A stretch of DNA of 64,000 bases, from assembly GCF_020184175.1 (NCBI RefSeq), contig NC_065530.1, positions 25,521,260-25,585,259 on the forward strand, given 5' to 3'. The notes beneath the pieces were generated by a model, which was not told the DNA's origin, did no database searches, and saw only the letters and a list, made by a program, of their open reading frames with translations. The translations under genes and the position numbers were made by a program. Shown piece after piece: positions 54,501-64,000 of the stretch (within the stretch, counting starts at the first letter, position 1; the number at the start of each line of letters is the position of its first letter). Source of the DNA: Aphis gossypii (Eukaryota; Arthropoda; Insecta; Hemiptera; Aphididae).

Positions 54501-55489
54501 AAACAAGTACAAGCATACAAGTAGTATGCTTTGTACTTTAAAATAGATCAAAATAATTTTTTAATGTAAGCTCATAGGAAAACTATTTACAGAATTAAGC
54601 ATATTCATTATCTTTTTTTTCAATAATATAATCATTCAACATTTTATTTACCGAAAAAATAATAAAAAAAATATTTTTTTATTCTTGATTTGTAAAGGTA
54701 CTTTTTAAGAAGTTTTTTGTGAAGTTACAAAAATCAGTTATCTTAATAATCCCTTGTTCGATACTGTAAATTATTTAGTTGATAATTTTAAAATTCAAAA
54801 TCGAACGACTAATTTTTAATTTATTTATTTTTTACATCAAAGTTATCATTCATGATGATAGATTTGGAAGATATATGGACTAAATGTATAAAAAATATGC
54901 ATTACATAATTTACAGTAAAAAAGGGATTTCTATTTGAAAAACAGAAGTTAAATTAAAACTTTTAATTTTAATCTTGATTTTTACTATTATAATCAAATA
55001 TTCCTAAAACCATAATTAAAATATAAATAAATAGATAAGGTTCAATAAACGTATTTCTATTTTACTTACCGTTTTTAAGACGTATTGTTACATTTGATAC
55101 TATTATAGTAATTATAGTAATATATCTGTACATTAAGCTAAAAAATTAACAAAATAAATAACACCATACTTTAATATTAATAATAATGTTTTTTTTTATT
55201 TTAAAATTACATAATGATACTAAATTTACATAGACATTTAGGGAATGGGAATAATTTCAGATCATTATTGTACTATAGTAGTAATATACATCAACATTAA
55301 AAACTGACAGAATTATAATGGTTTTATTTACAATTTTCTTATTTACAATTATTTTACGTTAGAAATGATATCTAAACACTAAGGTAACTGATAAACTTCA
55401 CATTTTTCACTATAGTATGGTTTCAATTCTATAAATGTGTAATGTTGTTTTGATATAGTAAATGCTAGAAGATAAAGTAATCGGTCATT
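51577..55489. other. AT-rich intergenic DNA
   Basis: No gene recognised. Patches near 51660-51730 and 52205-52460 have the look of old interspersed repeats but no limits could be set. The frame at 54068-54295 is low-complexity. Confidence 0.5.
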
Positions 55490-56130
55490 AACGTTATTTG
55501 AATAAACAGTGTGATTTTTCATAAATTTTCAGTGAATGATTATGATTTGTCTGTGATTGAAGGAGTTAACTTTAAGTGAACCGTCAATCTATATTAGTGT
55601 TAATCAAAGTGAGCGATAGAACTAACCATGAAGGCAGGGGTGATAGAAGTTACAATCTCGATTGAGGGCATTATATTATAAAAGTGGGGAATAGTTGTTA
55701 TCAATACACATCCTATCGAATGTGAGTTTCGAAGGAACTTCAGGTGTATTTATCTTATTAGGATAATACCAATTTTAGTTACATTTGCTATGATTATATT
55801 ATGTATTATGATTATATCTTAAATTAATTTGTCATTATATACTTAAAGTATGTATACTTATTTTGAAACAAATGATTAAGAACCACTGTAATTAAAATAA
55901 TTTTGTCATGAAAACCAAAAACGTTTATTTTAAAAATTTATCTGGGTGAGGTGAGAAGTTTGGAAAGCACTGGTCTATTTGTTCAAATATTGGTCATTGT
56001 CTCCTAGGCGATAGTATATTACGAGCTTTCGGAAATCTTGAGTGAAATGCTGCTATTGTAAGATTAGTTACAACAATAAACGTTGAGCTTAGAACTTGGC
56101 TTGACTGTGAACATTTGTGAAACGAAATGT
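55490..56130. promoter_or_regulatory. Less AT-rich patch; possible regulatory DNA or old transposon ends
   Basis: No open frame of note. A TATAAAA word (about 55676) lies some 30 bp before ATCAATAC, which could be a core promoter. Two words of the type that ends hAT elements, AAGAACCACTG (ending 55888) and TTTGGAAAGCACTG (ending 55972), occur in the same direction, without partners. An (AAT)n tract follows at 56186-56209. Confidence 0.2.
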
Positions 56131-56185
56131 AACGAGAATATTTCTTTTAAATATAGTTAGGTGAATTATAATATTTAAGTACAAC

Positions 56186-56209
56186 AATAATAATAATAAT
56201 AATAATAAT
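56186..56209. repeat. AAT trinucleotide microsatellite
   Basis: Uninterrupted AAT/TAA units over 24 bases. Confidence 0.9.
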
Positions 56210-57956
56210 GTTGTTTTAAATTTTAAAATACTAAATAGGTAATACCTGTTAAGTATTTCAACTAATATTATTTGGGATTCGTGTTAATATCTTGTCAAAA
56301 ACCATAATTATTCATGTATTAAGTAAATAGACAGTAACGTTAATGACCAGCGATCAGTGGTATTTTCCATTTAACATAATTTACTATAACATATACATAC
56401 ATATTTTATGTACTTACGTACTTCTGATATATATTTTTAAACGTAACTTTCGTTATGTACATAACAAATTAAAAATGTATAGAAACTAAGAATAAATTGT
56501 GAATTTAATACGTACACCATTTATTGTTAGTTTTATAGTTTATTATAAACAAATCATTAATTAAAAAAATTATTTTATACATTGAAATTTAAAAACCAAT
56601 ACTAATTTGTACATTACATTGAGTATGTCTAAATAAAATATTTTTAAATCCTTAAAAGAGCATTACAACTTTTATTTTATACGTTAGTTTTTAAATTTCT
56701 GTTTAATTTCTTTTTATCGGTAAATGAATTACGTATTGTGTAATGATACAATTCAAAATTAAATGTAATTAAAAACACACCATTTTTAAGTTAAACCATA
56801 CAACAAATAAACATTTAAATATGTATCATATATATTATATATAATTACACTTAAACACTAAATAATTTTTTTTATATAAATGGTGTTTCATACTATTTTA
56901 AAATAAAATGAATAATTTATGTTAAGTTTTATATCTTGTTATATATAGACATATTTTATTATTTCTGAAGCTTTTGGAAAAATAGAAAAAAAATCTTAAC
57001 AGGATCATATTCAATAAGTTTAATAGTAATTATTGTATGATATTAATGAACAGCTATTTTTAAATATATTATTACCAAAAATTACATCATACAAACTTTT
57101 ATCGCGTGTTACCGTAAGCCATACATTTTGATAAAATCGAACGCGTAGAACAATAAACAACAATTATCATTGAATAATTTAGTTCATAAAAACACTAAGG
57201 CACCTACTAATATATGTGAGGTACTTTCTGTTGTATATTGTAATATTATAATGTACGATGTAGGTGAAAACAAAAAGTAACTATGTAATGAAAATCATCT
57301 CCAGTCATAATAAGTATTTTCTTGTATAAATGGTACACATAACTTAATTTATAAGATCAAATTTTAAATGTTATAAACTGTATTGAATATCAGCGACTAA
57401 TAAAAATTGACTGCTAACTATTATAGTTTGAATTGACGTGTAAAAGTTAAAAAACTAAACTGGTATTTGGAATTTTACATGTTTAAACAATTTTATGTTC
57501 ATTTTAGTCTATATCATAATATCATTTATATAAATATGTTTTCTAGTATTATATTTAGTGTTGTTATTTTAAAATCCAACGGAGTACAGTTACAGTAACA
57601 ATTTCTGTGGTTTTACATTTTATGTATTTTTCTGAATGTTAAAAATAATAATTAACATATTGAATGAATATTACACATAAAATAAGTATAATTAGTAGTC
57701 AGTCACTATAATTATTTAGTGTCTGATGATTTTTTTATAATACAATGGTCAAAATATTTAATGCCATAAGTTGTAAAATTGTACAAAATCATGCTAAGAT
57801 TTATATTTAAAACAGAAAACAAATCAAAATATAAATGAAAATGTTTATAACAAAAAATAATATTAAACATATTATTATAAGGTTTTTTCCTTGGAAAATT
57901 GACTGCTCTATTCATCTCACGAGAGTATGAGCAATATGATATTAATTTGTTTAACA
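56210..57956 (-). other. AT-rich DNA beyond the second Dpr gene, including its probable 3' UTR
   Basis: The 3' UTR of the minus-strand gene must begin at 57956 and run leftwards. No canonical AATAAA was found close by on that strand; ATTAAA at 57762-57757 is a possible variant signal. The 82-codon minus-strand frame at 57712-57960 starts over the stop of the real exon and is AT-rich UTR sequence, not a gene. Confidence 0.45.
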
Positions 57957-58063
57957 TCATCTATAAGATAAAGCAAACGCAGCCATGGTTAATGTCCAAG
58001 ACCACGCCACTAATTTGGAACCTGCACCGTGTTCACCATGTTGCATAGCGGCAGGGTGTTCAC
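57957..58063 (-). CDS. Second Dpr-family gene, terminal exon with GPI-anchor-type tail
   Basis: On the minus strand a T-rich tract and CTATAG precede it. Its first two bases complete the glycine codon begun at 63891 (phase 1 intron). It reads GEHPAAMQHGEHGAGSKL followed by a hydrophobic stretch (VAWSWTLTMAAFALSYR) and TGA at 57959-57957. 'HVLNGEHPAAMQHG' across the junction is a hallmark of the C-terminus of Dpr proteins, so the assignment is strong despite the exon's 35 codons. GAGS before the hydrophobic tail is a plausible omega region for GPI attachment, placing the protein on the outer cell surface. Confidence 0.88.
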
Positions 58064-61000
58064 CTATAGATGAACAAAAAAATAAAAAAACAAAAGTGAG
58101 AACACATTAATTATTCATATGCACAAGTCATTTCAATATTCAAGAAGCACTCCTTGGATGTAGTGTAAAGACATATGACGAGGATTCGTGACATCGATAA
58201 CAGTGAAAGAAAATTGCAGCAAACGTTGACTTAACATATATATTATGTATTAAATATGTATATTGTATAAAAAGAAATACAGTTTATAAAGCTTCATACC
58301 GCATGCTATTTGAATTTTTATTTTTTTAAGCATCTAGTATATATTAAGTTTTTTTTTTATAAATTATAACACTGGACACGTATTTATAATAATATATAAA
58401 TTATGTAAAGAATGCTTGACGAAAAATAGCTGCAGCTCTCTTCATTACATGTATTGAAGAAATTAAAATATTTTAAATGCCAAACCAACCAAATATAATC
58501 TCTTAACTATCTATACATATATTTTTAATATTACAATTCATTCATTTTTTTTTTTTTTTACTCAGAGAATAAAATATAGTTTTTAATCTTAGAGTTATAT
58601 ATACATTAAATTAATATATTACAGTTAACTTTTTATGTATTAGAAAGAAAATGATTAAAGGTACTTCTTACTGAATACAGAAGTTTTTACAGGTGTTTTA
58701 AATGTAATACCTATAACTGGCTATAACTAATTATTGCTTTTGAGTTTTTAAATTGTATGATTATAATATTTTAAAACTAAGTATACCATGATAAATCAAT
58801 ATAAATATTCTTTGAATAATTAAAATTGTTTTTGATACTTATTAATATTTAACAAGGATAATATATTTTTTTTTAAATCCTTGTTAAAATAAAGCTAGTA
58901 TCTATCAAAAAAGTATTTTTAAATCAGTTTTAACCCCATAGGCTATGGTATAATACTATATTTCAGGCATTTATTTTATAAAATATGAAAAGAAATAGGC
59001 GTTTATAGTGGTTTTTACATATCATATTTACTATAGAAGCTATTGGATATAAATCGATATTATGACTCCAGAATTTTTTATTTCTTAAGTAACACCAATC
59101 TGCTATTTACTTTGTATTAATATCATATAAAAAAAAAATTTTAGTACTTAAAATATGAAAATTATAAAATTATTTTCAATAAAACGTAGCCAGTGTTATG
59201 CATTTTATTATTATAACTGAAGCAGTTGTAAGTAAGAGTCAATAAATTAAACTATTAAAATATTATGTCATTTTACATTTACCTTTTTTACAACCCCTTT
59301 TTAAAAGAATTTGATATTTTATAATATTAATTGAAACAATTGTATATTCATCGAATAGCCCCAAAATATTTATGCCGTTTACTTAAATTGGAAATTTTCA
59401 ATTTATTATTAGCTATATAAATTAATTTATTAATTATATATTTTGAATTTTAAAATAATAACATAACATATTTCCTGAAAATATCTAATACTTCTGATAA
59501 TTGTGAATTAATAAATTTTTTTTTTTCAGAAAATACGGCAAATTAGTATATAATTAATATAAACAAGTTGAAATTTAATATCAAACATAAGTTATAATAT
59601 ATATTAGGTACCTCATCTAATTTACTTAAGAAACGAAAAAACAAACATAATTGTTGTGACAATTGAGTTGATTTAACACAATAAATTTGTAAGTACATAG
59701 TAAAATATAATTTTAGAGGTTTTATTAAAACTGTTAAATTTAAATAATAAATCATGAGCTAAATATTCTTTAAATGTTTAAATCAGTTGAAAAGTGATGT
59801 ATTTATAAATTTGCAATAATTAAGTTTCCATAAAATAACTTAACTATGATATATTAAAAAATGTACATGTTTCAAGTTGTTAAATTTCTAACCAATAAAA
59901 GCGTTGTATGAATGGTTGAACTTTTTTATGATCTCCTCTTTACAAAAAAAAAAAAAATGATTATAAAACAGCATTTCTTTCAAAACTTCAAGTAAAAACT
60001 TCCTCATATTGCTCCAATGTTAATAAGCACATAAATACGTTAAGGCATTTTTAGATGGGTAAAATGGTTATATAGTCGTAATTAATATAGATTTAAATAA
60101 ACTGTCTATAGTCTAAACTCTTTAAACTATTACTTCATATATTTTTATTTTCATAACACTCATGATGATTTTAAATTATTAAATTTATTTATTTCATCAA
60201 TTATATGAGTTATGTTTATTCATAGTTATTAGCAATGCTTTTAATTTGTAAAATGCATAAGATACTAATATTACTGAGATTGAAATATTTATTTTGATTT
60301 TACTCCTTTCAAGTATGTAAATAAATAATAATTAATATGATAGAATTTCATTAAGCTGAACTATACATTAATAAACAATTTAATAATAATTCCTCAGACA
60401 TAATAATGTGTATATTATAATAAACAGTCTTATTCCAAAAGAAAATATTGTATGAAAACAAATATTTTAGTAAATTATTTACTGTTTTTACGTTTTATTG
60501 TAAATATTAGTAAGTTTACTATATTATACGAACATTGTTTCTACTATGTGGTAATATTTTTTAAATTTTTGAAAATATTTACTTAGTTCAGAAAAATAAT
60601 TATTCCAATCATGTTAACTTAAATATATTGTTAATAAACCAAATATTCTAATCATTTTAATATTAATTACTGGGTTTATTTTACTCTCAAGGTTAGGTTT
60701 ATTATAGCCGTGTATTCTTGAAAAAATTGGAAAGCTTCAGTTTATGATTTTTAAAAATATAATTCTATTCAGTTTGGTTTAACATTTCTGGAATTTATTC
60801 GTGTGGTTAATTGAAAAGGAGACTAAACTAATGGTTTTTCGTTTTTTTTTTTTTTACTAAAGAGTAATATTTAGAAATCAGTTCTCAAAGAATGACACAA
60901 GATCAAACGCTAACAATTGTAAAGGATACTAAGTAAAATTAAGAGATTGTATCAGTTTGACACTTTAAAAGATTTGAAAATGATAACCAACATATGAGAA

Positions 61001-61409
61001 ATAAATTACTTTTTAAAATTAATTTTAGTAATTAGAGACTATATTATATCTACCATAGATAATATTTGTGGTTTATAATAATTAACTAGTTTTTAATTTT
61101 TAAATATTGGAAAAATGTTCGATGTATAATAATTAATTAATGAATAGCTTTTACATATATGTTAGAGGTTAGCGGTTAGCGGTAATGTATATAATGCGTT
61201 ATTTGATTAAATAACTAGTTATTCTATAAAATTCCTAAATATGCTCGTTAATATATAAATTACACGGTTTTATTAGTTAATATATAGAATATCAGTTGGG
61301 TTTTCGTTTATGTATGAAATTCATAGTCACCGTTAGGTAGATAACCAGACTGGTGTAAGTAACATACTATATTTTTGCTGCCGTTGTCATTTTATTATTA
61401 AAAAATAAT

Positions 61410-61625
61410 AAGATAGGTATATTAAAATACCTTTACGCAAAGTCACAATTTATTTTATGTGAAGGAAATTTTATTACTCTTAGTGACATCCCAGATGAAG
61501 ATATTTGTCTTCGAAAGTCATTCGAATCCCAATCACTAGGTAATAGTCAAGGTGTTTTCAAATGCACATGTCAACTTAAGTGTAAAACAAAACAGTGCAT
61601 ATATTTAAAAAAAGATACTTTGTAA
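61410..61625 (+). pseudogene. Fragment of a transposon-derived protein with a C-x-C-x3-C-x4-C motif
   Basis: A plus-strand frame without its own start reads KIGILKYLYAKSQF, then NFITLSDIPDEDICLR, then SQGVFKCTCQLKCKTKQC before TAA at 61623-61625. The cysteines at 61563, 61569, 61581 and 61596 give C-x-C-x3-C-x4-C. The order hydrophobic strand / 'PDEDICLR' / SQG-x-x-KC-x-C-x3-C-x-T-x-x-C matches my recollection of the C-terminal part of integrase-type transposon proteins common in aphids and often labelled KRAB-A domain-containing protein 2-like. The expected downstream cysteines (C-x-S-x-C-H) are missing after the stop, and no integrase part is seen upstream, so this is a degraded relic inside an intron. 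Family name is from memory and uncertain. Confidence 0.45.
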
Positions 61626-62447
61626 CTCTAAAAAATACCATTCAAAAAATTCACTAATAAATGAATTTTAATTTGTAAAAATAATAATAATTTAATAATT
61701 CTAATAAATTGATATTGTATAAATCAGAATTTAATTTTTCAAAATGAATATTTATATTTTATACATATAAAGATTTAAAAATAGTTTTAAAAATATTAAT
61801 TAAACCATTATTGTTTGTTATATAAATTATCTAGTTGGTATGCACTATGTAGAATAACTAATTGAAATATTTATTTATGGTTTCATTCAATACATTAATT
61901 GAAAGTACCTACCCATCATTCTATAAAATAACTAAGTAGTTATTTTATAGAATTACAAAATTTCTTACATTAACGCTAAAATATACATATGCATTTATAG
62001 GCGACTCTTGTATTAAATAGTATTGTTTATGAAATTTTAGATTTTCTATAATAGCATCATCTGAAGTGACGGAGATTTGCATTTTCTATCTGAAAAAACA
62101 ATTTGATAATAGATATGGATAAATATTACGATTTGCGAAAATTTGGTCCGAGCGGTTTTCAAAATATGTAATCTAGGTATTTATTTTCCTTAGTTTGTCT
62201 TAACAGATTCTGCCAAGAGTTCACATAGTTATCGATAAAATTTACAATCGCTTCTATTACAAGCAATACATATAAGTTACGATAATATATACTCGTATTT
62301 ATTTGGTGCCAAGATTAAAATTGTATACTAATGGGGTCACATGTTCTTACAGTTGCTACACGAGTATTGGGTACCAATTTAATTTCAATAAGAGGTACAC
62401 TAGTTCGATCCACTTAAAAATGTATGGTACTTTCCGATGGCTGCAAC

Positions 62448-63215
62448 ACGATTCTGCAAATTTGCGGAATTTTGTAGATTTTAATGGCCATTGATAGACA
62501 TGCACGATTCCTCAAATGTATTATATATATATATGATTCCGCTTAAATTTAAATACACCGTTGTCATACAATAATCAATTAATAGTACATGCGAACCGAT
62601 AATTTTTTTTAAAAAAGTACTCAATGGTGTCAATATGGAAGTATGTTACCAACTAAATTAATTTCACCTGTAATTTGTAAATGTTATTATATTTAGAAAA
62701 ATATTGAAACAAAAATATTTTCATTTTAGTGCAATGAAATATTATAAATATATAATATTATATGTAGCTGTAACTGGTGTGAATTCTATAATGTATTTGA
62801 CATATTTTATATTGTACTTTATCTGCAAAATAAAACTGATGGATTTTAACAGTTGATATTTAATTGTTGTGGTCATACGAAAAACAAACGAATTTTTAAA
62901 ATTTCAAAATGTATCTCATCATAAGAAAATAACTAACCGTACGTCCAAACTACAATATTATAAAATACGACGATAATCCAACAAATCCAATAACGTTTAA
63001 AATGTAAACTATATTCTTAACTTTTCTAAAATTTTTTTCAAAGGCGCAGAATCGTTTAAAAAACAAAACGGTTTGTAATATACTATGTTACCTATAACAA
63101 AAATACATATACTTGGTTTATACACGTTTTTGGAATGGCAACATTGAATTTAACATTATGCAGAATCGTGTAGATATCAATGGCTATTAAAATCTACACG
63201 ATTCTGCGGAATCGT
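62448..63215. repeat. Hairpin repeats sharing GCAGAATCGT / ACGATTCTGC
   Basis: Two diverged copies of a unit of about 50 bp in opposite orientation: 62464-62512 (plus) and 63156-63210 (minus), sharing GTAGATTTTAAT(A/G)GCCATTGATA. The second holds a perfect 16-bp inverted repeat (63160-63175 with 63192-63207, 16-base spacer). The decamer GCAGAATCGT or its complement occurs at 62448, 63046, 63160 and 63198. Likely ends or subterminal repeats of a nonautonomous DNA element. Confidence 0.55.
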
Positions 63216-63561
63216 ACTCCATCGTTTTCGATTATATTTATTACTTATACAGGTATATTTTTTTCGCATTTTTTAGGCAACTTTAAAAATTATCATCCTA
63301 CAATAAATTATTCAAATGTTTTATATAATACAATCAATCTCGTAAAACAATACACTTTCAACCATAAACGTGTTTTTATTTTTATTATTGCCTAAGCTAT
63401 AGAACACCAGTCCTCTTTGCAAGTCGTGTACCTACTACATAAAAGGGAAAACAAATGTATTATATCGACTGTAAAAATTAGGTCCTAACTAATGTATTAC
63501 CGATCCGCTGTAATCGGATTAACATATGCTTGTGTATAACCAAACCAATACTACAAAGCAC

Positions 63562-63646
63562 AACGAGTGCGCTATTATATGAATTTGAAAAAAAAAAATC
63601 ATTTAAATCACTGGTTTTCGGTGATCCAATTCATATGCACTCGTTT
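63562..63646. repeat. Imperfect inverted repeat
   Basis: ACGAGTGC..ATATGAATTT on the left pairs with AATTCATATGCACTCGTTT on the right, with a 6-base insertion in the left arm and an A-rich loop. Could be a small MITE or hairpin. Confidence 0.4.
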
Positions 63647-63673
63647 TGATGTTTGTCATTCAATCATTATTAG

Positions 63674-63856
63674 TATAGGGTGACCATATTTCAAAAAAAA
63701 AAAATAAATAAATAAACAGGACACTTTTTAAAATATAGGTATATTGATTGTCAAAACATGAAACAATATACAATATTTATATAAAATAATATGTATTATA
63801 AATACTACAAAAAACTGGACAATCCTGTTTAAAACAGGACATTTGGTCACCCTATA
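63674..63856. mobile_element. MITE-like element with 13-bp terminal inverted repeats (183 bp)
   Basis: TATAGGGTGACCA at 63674-63686 is repeated in perfect inverted form at 63844-63856. ACAGGACA occurs inside both ends, and a perfect 8-bp hairpin TCCTGTTT-A-AAACAGGA lies at 63823-63839. No coding capacity. The TA at both outer ends could be a target-site duplication; the superfamily is not determined. It sits in the intron, 34 bp from the Dpr donor site. Confidence 0.7.
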
Positions 63857-63890
63857 TTGTAAGTTCTCTAGCTGGAGATTTATGACTTAC

Positions 63891-64000
63891 CGTTGAGCAC
63901 GTGGACGAACACCGTGGCCGTGTTGGCGTTACTCGGCTGACACGTGTAGTTTCCAGTGTCGGATAGTCCTGCTTTGGTGACCAGCAACCGACTGGTGGTA
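63891..64000 (-). CDS. Second Dpr-family gene, exon with end of second Ig domain (cut by window edge)
   Basis: On the minus strand the exon enters from the right edge and ends at AACG|GTAAGT, a strong donor leaving one base of a codon (phase 1). It reads TTSRLLVTKAGLSDTGNYTC, then QPSNANTATVFVHVLN: the E and F strands with the disulfide cysteine in DTGNYTC and the G strand ending in HVLN. This matches the second Ig domain of Dpr proteins closely and is closer to the typical family sequence than the left-hand gene. Its phase and position equal those of the exon 12921-13080 in that gene, so the two genes share the same terminal exon structure. The next exon is 57957-58063. Confidence 0.9.

Larger units (their letters stand above)
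58064..63890 (-). other. Last intron of the second Dpr-family gene (5,827 bp)
   Basis: Bounded on the minus strand by donor GTAAGT and acceptor CTATAG, phase 1. It contains a transposon-derived coding relic (61410-61625), hairpin repeats (62448-63215), an inverted repeat (63562-63646) and a MITE-like element (63674-63856). The left part (58.1-61.3 kb) is AT-rich with nothing else recognised. Confidence 0.8.

Noticed and set aside
57712..57960. An 82-codon minus-strand frame
   Set aside because: It begins over the stop codon of the Dpr terminal exon and is AT-rich UTR sequence.
62303..62494. A 63-codon plus-strand frame
   Set aside because: It overlaps the hairpin repeat and has no protein family features.
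1..64000. CRISPR arrays, operons, ribosome-binding sites, tRNA or rRNA genes
   Set aside because: Split exons and AT-rich introns show a eukaryotic genome. No regularly spaced direct repeats and no recognisable tRNA A/B-box pair or rRNA sequence were noticed, though I could not run a structure-based tRNA search.

Overview
The window is strongly AT-rich, intron-dominated animal DNA. Its few genes are built from short exons with GT/AG splice sites, phase-consistent joins and kilobase-scale introns. The recognisable protein family (Dpr-type immunoglobulin cell-surface proteins), the TTAGG-type telomere-like stretches, an insect-style Helitron, and the constant recurrence of words such as taggtac/aggtacct all point to an insect. 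My best inference is an aphid (Hemiptera); no single diagnostic gene proves this.

Layout. Left (1-14.5 kb): the 3' half of a plus-strand Dpr-family gene. Three exons (4732-4910, 12921-13080, 14227-14354) join in frame into one second Ig domain plus a hydrophobic C-terminal tail of GPI-anchor type, followed by polyadenylation signals. Right (58-64 kb): the 3' end of a second Dpr-family gene on the minus strand, with the end of its second Ig domain (63891-64000, cut by the window edge) and a terminal exon (57957-58063) carrying another GPI-type tail. The two paralogues face each other tail to tail, about 43.6 kb apart.

Middle (14.5-58 kb): mostly AT-rich DNA with fragments of dispersed repeats, plus several islands of clearly higher GC. 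These lie at 16.8-17.4, 19.5-20.95, 29.0-29.5, 37.6-37.9, 38.6-39.7, 40.1-40.45 and 45.5-46.15 kb. They look like promoters or first exons, conserved regulatory DNA, or LTR/mobile-element remnants, but I cannot assign a confirmed gene to any of them. The one long open reading frame is a 778-codon Pif1-like helicase (48887-51223, minus). It sits inside a Helitron with recognisable ends (48700-51576). The frame is intact but lacks the Rep nuclease domain of autonomous elements, so this is a helicase-only Helitron.

The intron of the right-hand gene holds a small coding relic with a C-x-C-x3-C-x4-C motif typical of a transposon-derived protein family, a set of hairpin repeats (62.4-63.2 kb) and a MITE-like element (63674-63856). 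How the genes work together: the two Dpr-like proteins would be neuronal surface receptors that bind DIP partners. Everything else is mobile, regulatory or unassigned DNA.
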